This document shows positions 59,283 through 64,000 of a DNA stretch of 64,000 nt, piece after piece. The stretch is taken from positions 17,562 to 81,561 of the forward strand of contig ONLA01000002.1 of the NCBI GenBank assembly GCA_900318495.1, written 5' to 3'. Source of the stretch: an uncultured Eubacteriales bacterium (GTDB taxonomy: Bacteria > Bacillota > Clostridia > Oscillospirales > Acutalibacteraceae). Numbering within the stretch: the first letter of the stretch is position 1; each line of letters begins with the position of its first letter. The notes below the pieces were generated by a model. That model was not told the origin of the DNA. It ran no database searches and saw only the letters and a program-made list of their open reading frames with translations. Both the position numbers and the translations under genes were made by a program.

Positions 59283-59307
59283 CCTCCGCTTTTAGTATTG
59301 GCGGAGG
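59283..59307 (-). promoter_or_regulatory. Hairpin that buries the ribosome site of the SpoIIQ-like gene
   Basis: On the minus strand CCTCCGC pairs with GCGGAGG; the second arm contains the GGAGG of the SpoIIQ-like gene. TGCTTTTT follows, so the structure could also act as the copA terminator. Confidence 0.6.
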
Positions 59308-59346
59308 CGCGTGTTTTATTCTGATTTTATTCTGATTTTTATAAAA

Positions 59347-59550
59347 TTAATCTGTTACCTTATAGCCTGCTTCTTCAACGGCTGCTTTTAGGGTTTCGAA
59401 GGGCACTTCGGCGCTGAGCTTTACTTTCGCGGCGCCTTTTTTGTGGCTTACATCGGCTGTTTCAACGCCCGGCACCGCTTCAAGGGCGGATTTTACCCTT
59501 GCCTCGCAGTGGGGACACATCATTCCTTCAATGTTAATTTTGGTTTTCAT
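59347..59550 (-). CDS. Possible independently translated CopZ-like copper chaperone (internal start in copA)
   Basis: Within copA, AAGGAG lies 9 bases before an in-frame ATG at 59550. Translation from it would give a 67-residue protein starting MKTKINIEGMMCPHC, the exact size and start of a CopZ chaperone. It uses the same frame and stop as copA. This may be an internal start or the scar of a recent copA-copZ fusion. Confidence 0.5.
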   Translation of the reverse strand: MKTKINIEGMMCPHCEARVKSALEAVPGVETADVSHKKGAAKVKLSAEVPFETLKAAVEEAGYKVTD

Positions 59551-61863
59551 ATTGTCGTTCTCCTTTTCTTCGTTTATAATTTCGGTCCGGGCTTGGGTAT
59601 GCTCGGCCGTTTTATGCCTTGGTTTTATTTTCGCGAAGTTCAGCCTGAGAGCGTTTGTCACTACGCAAAAGCTTGAAAGACTCATTGCCGCCGCGCCGAA
59701 CATCGGGTTCATTTGCCAGCCGAGCAAGGGCGTAAACAAGCCCGCGGCAAGCGGTATTCCGATTATATTGTAGATGAATGCCCAAAACAGGTTTTCGTAT
59801 ATGTTTTTGAGCGTGGCTCTGCCGAGCTTTACAGCCGCCGGAACATCGCCGAGTCTGCTTTTTATGAGCACCACGTCGGCGGCGTCAATCGCCACGTCCG
59901 CACCTGCTCCGATTGCTATTCCGACGTCGGCGGCTGTGAGTGCCGGAGCGTCGTTGATTCCGTCGCCGACCATCGCGGTTTTGCCTTTTTGTTTAAGCTT
60001 GCGGATGACGCTTTCCTTGCCGTCGGGAAGCACGCCGGCTATTACCTCGTCTACGCCTGCCTGAGTTCCGATTGCACGGGCGGTTTTTTCGTTGTCGCCC
60101 GTGAGCATTACCACATATATTCCCATTTTTTTCAGCCCGGAAATTGCTTCGCGGCTTTCGGGCTTTATTACGTCGGCAACAGCAATTATCCCGAGAAATT
60201 TATTTCCTTTATAGAAATATAACGGAGTTTTTCCCTGATTGGCAAGCTCCTCCGCCCTTTCCCTCAGGCTTTGAGGAATATCGCAGAATTTATTTATATA
60301 GCCCGGGTTTCCTCCGCTTAGGGTTTCTCCGTCAAGGCTTGCCGTTAAGCCCTTGCCGGGTACGGCTGTGAAGCTTTCGGTTTCGGCGGCTGTGATTTTA
60401 CGGCTTTTGGCTTCCTCGATTATCGCCTGCGCCAGAGGATGTCCGCTTTTTGCTTCGAGCGACGCCGCCGCTGTCAGAAGTTCTTCTTCGCTGACTCCGT
60501 TAACCGCTATGTCGGTTACCACGGGCTTGCCCTGTGTTATTGTGCCTGTTTTGTCGAGAGCCGCAACCTTTATTTTGCCGGTTTCCTCGAGCGAAACGGC
60601 TGTTTTAAACAGTATGCCGCTGCGTGCTCCCACTCCGCTGCCGACCATTATCGCCACGGGAGTTGCAAGTCCGAGAGCGCACGGACAGCTTATTACAAGC
60701 ACCGAAATTGCCCTTGCGACAGCTGTGCCCGCAGGCGCGCCTGTTATCATCCACACAATAAACGTAATTATCGCGATTGTAATTACCGCAGGCACAAAGA
60801 TTCCGGACACCTTATCGGCAACTTTGGCTATTGGAGCTTTTGTTGCCGCCGCGTCGCTGACCATTTTGATGATTTGCGAAAGCGTTGTATCGCTGCCGAC
60901 CTTTGTCGCTTCGCACCTTATAAAGCCCGAGCGGTTTATCGTCGCGGCGGATACTGCGCTTCCGGCGGATTTGTCAACGGGTACGCTTTCACCTGTGAGC
61001 ATTGATTCGTCAACCGCTGTTTCACCCTCGAGCACTATACCGTCAACGGGTATGCTGCCGCCGGGACGCACAACAAAAATATCGCCTTTTTTTACTTCTT
61101 CGGCGTTAATCTCGGTTTCAGCTCCGTTTCTGATAACCACAGCTTTTTTCGGCGAAAGATCCATAAGACTTTTGAGCGCGTTTGTTGTTCTTCCCTTTGA
61201 CTTTGCTTCAAGCAGCTTGCCGACCGTTATAAGCGTTAATATCATTGCCGAGGATTCAAAGTAAAGCTCGTGCATCAACGCGTGAGCCGCCCCGCCGTTG
61301 CCGCGCATAACCTCGCCTGTCATAAGAAAAAGCGCGGCTGTGCTGTACACAAAGGCGGTTCCGGAGCCGAGAGCGACAAGTGTATCCATATTCGGCGCAC
61401 GGTGAATCAGCCCTTTAAATCCGCTTATGAAAAATTTTTGGTTGATTACCATTACTGCCACCGCGAGCAAAAGCTGGGCAAGCCCTGTTGCAACGTGGTT
61501 TCCGTTAAAAAATCCGGGCAGCGGAAGCCCGAGCATTGAGTGACCCATTGAAAAATACATAAGCGCAAGCAGAAAACCGAGGGACGCGATTAATCTTTTC
61601 AGGATTTTCGGGGACTCGGCGTCTTTAAGCGAATCCGCCTTATTTTCCGACTGCTTTGATTCGCCGCCCTTTACCGAGGCGGTATACCCCGCGTTTTCAA
61701 CCGCCGCGATTATTTCCTGCGGCTTTGCCGTGCCTTCAACACCCATTGAATTAGTGAGCAGGCTGACAGAGCAGGAGGTTACGCCGTCAAGCTGAGAAAC
61801 CGCCTTTTCTACCCTTGCGCTGCAGGCGGCGCAGCTCATTCCGCCGACATTATATTGTTCCAA
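59347..61863 (-). CDS. copA: Copper-exporting P1B-type ATPase with heavy-metal domains at both ends
   Basis: 838 residues. N-terminal HMA domain with GMSCAAC (8-14); eight membrane segments with CPC in VISCPCALGLATP; phosphorylation site DKTGTITQ; TGDNEKTA and GDGINDAPAL hinge motifs. After a charged linker a second HMA domain with GMMCPHC fills residues 772-838, as if a CopZ chaperone were fused. The linker encodes its own ribosome site and ATG, so a free chaperone may also be made. It exports Cu+ from the cytoplasm. It follows csoR by 8 bp. Confidence 0.95.
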   Translation of the reverse strand: MEQYNVGGMSCAACSARVEKAVSQLDGVTSCSVSLLTNSMGVEGTAKPQEIIAAVENAGYTASVKGGESKQSENKADSLKDAESPKILKRLIASLGFLLALMYFSMGHSMLGLPLPGFFNGNHVATGLAQLLLAVAVMVINQKFFISGFKGLIHRAPNMDTLVALGSGTAFVYSTAALFLMTGEVMRGNGGAAHALMHELYFESSAMILTLITVGKLLEAKSKGRTTNALKSLMDLSPKKAVVIRNGAETEINAEEVKKGDIFVVRPGGSIPVDGIVLEGETAVDESMLTGESVPVDKSAGSAVSAATINRSGFIRCEATKVGSDTTLSQIIKMVSDAAATKAPIAKVADKVSGIFVPAVITIAIITFIVWMITGAPAGTAVARAISVLVISCPCALGLATPVAIMVGSGVGARSGILFKTAVSLEETGKIKVAALDKTGTITQGKPVVTDIAVNGVSEEELLTAAASLEAKSGHPLAQAIIEEAKSRKITAAETESFTAVPGKGLTASLDGETLSGGNPGYINKFCDIPQSLRERAEELANQGKTPLYFYKGNKFLGIIAVADVIKPESREAISGLKKMGIYVVMLTGDNEKTARAIGTQAGVDEVIAGVLPDGKESVIRKLKQKGKTAMVGDGINDAPALTAADVGIAIGAGADVAIDAADVVLIKSRLGDVPAAVKLGRATLKNIYENLFWAFIYNIIGIPLAAGLFTPLLGWQMNPMFGAAAMSLSSFCVVTNALRLNFAKIKPRHKTAEHTQARTEIINEEKENDNMKTKINIEGMMCPHCEARVKSALEAVPGVETADVSHKKGAAKVKLSAEVPFETLKAAVEEAGYKVTD

Positions 61864-61871
61864 ATAATCAC

Positions 61872-62171
61872 CTACTTCATCAGCTTTTTTAAAGTATCAA
61901 CAAGCTCGTCGATTGTTTCGTCCCTGCCCTCGCGGATGTCCCGCGCCACGCAGGTATGGATGTGGTTGGACAGCAGCTCTTTATTAAATGAATTGAGCGC
62001 CGCGTTCACGGCGGCAACCTGAACCAGAATATCGGTGCAATAGGCGTCGTTTTCGACCATTCGTCGGATTCCGCGGATTTGTCCTTCAATGCGGCTAAGG
62101 CGGTTAATTAGCTTTTTATATTCATCATCCCCGCGTTTTTTCGTTTTATGACACTGACATTCGTTTGACAT
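61872..62171 (-). CDS. csoR: Copper-sensing repressor CsoR
   Basis: 99 residues, all-helical CsoR/RcnR family. The Cu(I) ligand set appears as C in DAYCTDILVQ, H and C in HIHTC. RLSRIEGQIRGIRRMVE is the DNA-binding helix of the family. It represses copA until copper binds. An operator sits within its own promoter. It is the first gene of the csoR-copA operon. Confidence 0.94.
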   Translation of the reverse strand: MSNECQCHKTKKRGDDEYKKLINRLSRIEGQIRGIRRMVENDAYCTDILVQVAAVNAALNSFNKELLSNHIHTCVARDIREGRDETIDELVDTLKKLMK

Positions 62172-62207
62172 ATTATCACCCTGTTATCATATGCTAACTG
62201 TATTAGT

Positions 62208-62236
62208 ATTATATACCCCTTGGGGGTATTTGTCAA
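62208..62236 (-). promoter_or_regulatory. Full-consensus promoter of csoR-copA with CsoR operator in the spacer
   Basis: TTGACA (62231-62236), 17 bp, TATAAT (62208-62213) on the minus strand. The spacer is filled by a palindrome ATACCCC-TTG-GGGGTAT (62213-62229), the G/C-tract type bound by CsoR. Confidence 0.92.
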
Positions 62237-62241
62237 GGGTG

Positions 62242-62268
62242 AAAAAAGGGAGGCTTGACAAACCTCCC
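62242..62268 (-). terminator. Terminator of ilvA-like/ridA genes
   Basis: GGGAGG and CCTCCC pair around a short loop, and TTTTTT follows on the minus strand. Confidence 0.75.
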
Positions 62269-62287
62269 TCTCCTTATCAGTTCAATT

Positions 62288-62327
62288 AAGGCGATACCTC
62301 ATAATTCAGGTGTGCGGTGTTGCCTTA
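62288..62327. repeat. Dispersed hairpin repeat, copy 2
   Basis: AAGGCGATACCTCA and TGCGGTGTTGCCTT form an imperfect stem; 62300-62325 equals the copy at 10635-10660 region by 26 bases. It begins at the ridA stop codon. Confidence 0.8.
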
Positions 62328-62696
62328 AACCTCGGCGATAACCTCAACCTCAACCAAAACATTCTTGGGAAGGGTTTTTACCGCGACGCAGGAACGCGCG
62401 GGCTTGCCTGTAAAGTATCTTCCGTAAACCTCGTTAAAGGCGGCAAAGTCGCCCATATCCGCCAAAAAGCACACGGTTTTTACAGCCTTTTCAAGGCTTG
62501 AGCCTGCGGCTTCAAGCACGTTTTTAAGATTGGAGCAAACCTGCTCGGTCTGGGCTTCAATTGTTTCCGCCTCTACCTGTCCGCTTGCCGGATTAATCGC
62601 AATTTGTCCGGAAGTGAAAACAAGTCCGTTCACCTTTACAGCCTGTGAGTAGGGACCGATTGCGTCGGGAGCGTTTTTTGTGTAAACTTTTTCCAT
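62325..62696 (-). CDS. ridA: RidA reactive-intermediate deaminase
   Basis: 123 residues. [23 protein letters not shown] and the C-terminal [23 protein letters not shown] with the active-site arginine near 105 are typical. RidA hydrolyses 2-aminoacrylate and related imines released by PLP dehydratases. It lies 20 bp after the threonine ammonia-lyase gene, whose by-products it would clear. Confidence 0.95.
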   Translation of the reverse strand: MEKVYTKNAPDAIGPYSQAVKVNGLVFTSGQIAINPASGQVEAETIEAQTEQVCSNLKNVLEAAGSSLEKAVKTVCFLADMGDFAAFNEVYGRYFTGKPARSCVAVKTLPKNVLVEVEVIAEV

Positions 62697-62716
62697 TTTA
62701 ATATACCACCTTTTAT

Positions 62717-63910
62717 TTATACAAGCTTAAAGCCTGCCGACTTTAATGAGTCGGAAATTTGCTTAACATGCTCAAAATTCCTTGTTTCAATTACAATTCT
62801 GAGGTACGCCGCTGTTACGTCGGTGCCCTCGCCGGCTCTTTCGTGGTGAACCGATATTACATTGCCGCCGCTTTCGGCTATAATCTTTGAAACAGCCACA
62901 AGCTGACCGGGCTTATCCTGAAGCTCAATGCACAAAGTTTGCTGTCTGCCGCTCATTATCAGTCCGCGCTTTATTACTCTGTTAAGAATGGTAACGTCGA
63001 TATTACCGCCCGAAACAATGCACACAACCTTTTTGCCCTTGATTGGAAGCTTATTGTACATTACCGCCGCAAGCGGAGCCGCGCCTGCGCCCTCGGCAAT
63101 CATCTTCTGAGTTTCTATCAGCTTTAATATTGCGGACGCGATTTCGTCGTCGGAAACCGTTACGATATCGTCAACATATTTTTGTATATATTCAAAGGTA
63201 TGCTCACCCGGTTCCTTAACCTGAATGCCGTCGGCAATCGTGGAAACCTTTTCAAGCGAAACGGGTTTTCCCTGCTTGATTGACTCGTACATTGACGGCG
63301 CGCCCTCAGCCTGAACTCCGTATACCTTAATATTGGGATTCAGATTTTTAATTGCGCAGGCTACTCCCGAAAGAAGTCCGCCGCCGCCGATTGCGGCGAT
63401 TACCGCGTCTACGTCGGGCATTTCGTTAAGGATTTCGATTCCGATTGTACCCTGACCCGCAATTACATTTTCGTCGTCAAACGGATGAATGAATGTATAA
63501 TTCTTTTCATCGCGAAGCTCCAAAGCCTTATTGTAGGCATCGTCGTAAACGCCGGGAACCATACAAACCTCGGCGCCGTAGCCCTTTGTCGCCTCAACCT
63601 TTGAAATCGGAGCGCCGTCGGGCAGGCAGATTAAGCTTTTGATTCCGTATTTTGTTGCCGCAAGCGCAACGCCCTGAGCGTGGTTTCCCGCCGAGCAGGC
63701 AATTACACCCCTTGCCTTTTCCTCTTCCGAAAGCTGAGAGATTTTATAGCCCGAGCCTCTTACCTTAAACGAACCCGTGATTTGCAGGTTTTCGGGCTTG
63801 AGGAAAACATGGCAATCGTTTGAAAGCGCTTCCGCCTTTACAATATGAGTTTGACGGATTACGTCCTTCAATACATATGACGCGTGGTAAATCTTATCGA
63901 GTGTCAACAT
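62717..63910 (-). CDS. ilvA: Threonine ammonia-lyase with C-terminal ACT domain
   Basis: 397 residues. PLP lysine K49 in [25 protein letters not shown], and a single C-terminal ACT domain (about 325-397, [19 protein letters not shown]). It deaminates threonine to 2-oxobutyrate. The length and single ACT fit the TdcB/short IlvA class found in Firmicutes; biosynthetic versus catabolic use cannot be told apart here. Confidence 0.92.
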   Translation of the reverse strand: MLTLDKIYHASYVLKDVIRQTHIVKAEALSNDCHVFLKPENLQITGSFKVRGSGYKISQLSEEEKARGVIACSAGNHAQGVALAATKYGIKSLICLPDGAPISKVEATKGYGAEVCMVPGVYDDAYNKALELRDEKNYTFIHPFDDENVIAGQGTIGIEILNEMPDVDAVIAAIGGGGLLSGVACAIKNLNPNIKVYGVQAEGAPSMYESIKQGKPVSLEKVSTIADGIQVKEPGEHTFEYIQKYVDDIVTVSDDEIASAILKLIETQKMIAEGAGAAPLAAVMYNKLPIKGKKVVCIVSGGNIDVTILNRVIKRGLIMSGRQQTLCIELQDKPGQLVAVSKIIAESGGNVISVHHERAGEGTDVTAAYLRIVIETRNFEHVKQISDSLKSAGFKLV

Positions 63911-63951
63911 TTTTGCACTTCCTTTTATTCTCCGTAAATTACACTTTCCTT

Positions 63952-63980
63952 ATTTTACTACTTTATCTCAACAAAATCAA
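63952..63980 (-). promoter_or_regulatory. Sigma-A promoter of the threonine ammonia-lyase gene
   Basis: TTGATT (63975-63980), 17 bp, TAAAAT (63952-63957) on the minus strand, 42 bases before the ATG. Confidence 0.7.
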
Positions 63981-64000
63981 GTCTTTTACGTCGCGTTCTT

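Noticed and set aside
60353-61264. A 303-codon plus-strand frame opposite copA
   Set aside because: It lies entirely antisense to a clear P-type ATPase, has no ribosome site, and arises from the codon bias of the real gene.
1-64000. CRISPR arrays, rRNA operons, transposases or prophage genes
   Set aside because: I saw no regularly spaced repeats, no rRNA sequence and no recombinase or phage structural protein in any frame; the only mobile traces are small non-coding repeats.

Overview
The window looks like chromosome from an endospore-forming, gut-type Clostridia, most likely a Ruminococcus-like member of the Oscillospiraceae. Three things point there: sporulation and germination genes (yabP, yabQ, a gerA-type operon, sipL, spoIVA, spoVM, a spoIIQ-like gene, a spoVB-like flippase); cellulosome-style dockerin and cohesin-like modules on secreted proteins; and Gram-positive housekeeping order (xseB-ispA-dxs-tlyA-nadK-argR-recN, recJ-relA-dtd, hprK-murB-rapZ-whiA). 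Many strict sigma-A promoters and U-tailed terminators can be read directly. Most genes lie on the minus strand. The species cannot be fixed from this sequence alone.

Layout. 1-1.2 kb: tail of an unknown gene, then cysK. 1.5-9.2 kb: accessory island with a membrane-bound SpoIIE/RsbU-type phosphatase (+) convergent with a tightly coupled minus-strand operon: STAS anti-sigma-antagonist, an adenylation-carrier-condensation NRPS-like enzyme, a tail-anchored type-B carboxylesterase and a secreted subtilase with a dockerin. This is the best candidate for an undescribed system: a partner-switch pair bracketing a small biosynthetic operon. 9.3-9.9 kb: small Cys-rich protein and tRNA-Thr(CGT) with an inverted copy of its 3' end. 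9.9-13.9 kb: yabQ-yabP-rqcP-hup-mazG-spoVB-like. 14-32 kb: zinc-ribbon protein, hemZ, MBL hydrolase, dtd, relA, recJ, recN, argR, nadK, tlyA, dxs, ispA, xseB, whiA, rapZ, murB, hprK. 32-37 kb: germination receptor operon and a divergent DUF421/DUF4363 pair. 37-44 kb: secDF, aspartate aminotransferase, BY-kinase/Wzz pair, Na+-pumping decarboxylase beta and gamma. 44-50.3 kb: spore-coat assembly locus (spoIVA, sipL, and a 29-codon spoVM), interrupted by a cohesin/dockerin scaffold-like protein. 50.4-53 kb: RluA-type synthase, an unknown membrane protein, PgeF-type laccase-domain protein, Cys-rich small protein. 53-57.5 kb: pnuC with a leader attenuator and a Zur-controlled zinc uptake operon. 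57.6-59.3 kb: cytidylate-kinase-like gene, a 23-aa ORF, SpoIIQ-like peptidase. 59.3-62.3 kb: copper efflux (csoR-copA, with a CopZ-like C-terminal module carrying its own start signals). 62.3-64 kb: ridA and threonine ammonia-lyase.

How the parts work together. SpoVM, SpoIVA and SipL form the basement layer of the spore coat and are encoded within 6 kb here; a sigma-E-like promoter precedes sipL-spoIVA. The metal systems are self-regulated: Zur boxes flank a consensus promoter, and a CsoR operator fills the spacer of another. RidA detoxifies the enamine/imine made by the neighbouring threonine ammonia-lyase. Two dispersed repeat types abut stop codons.
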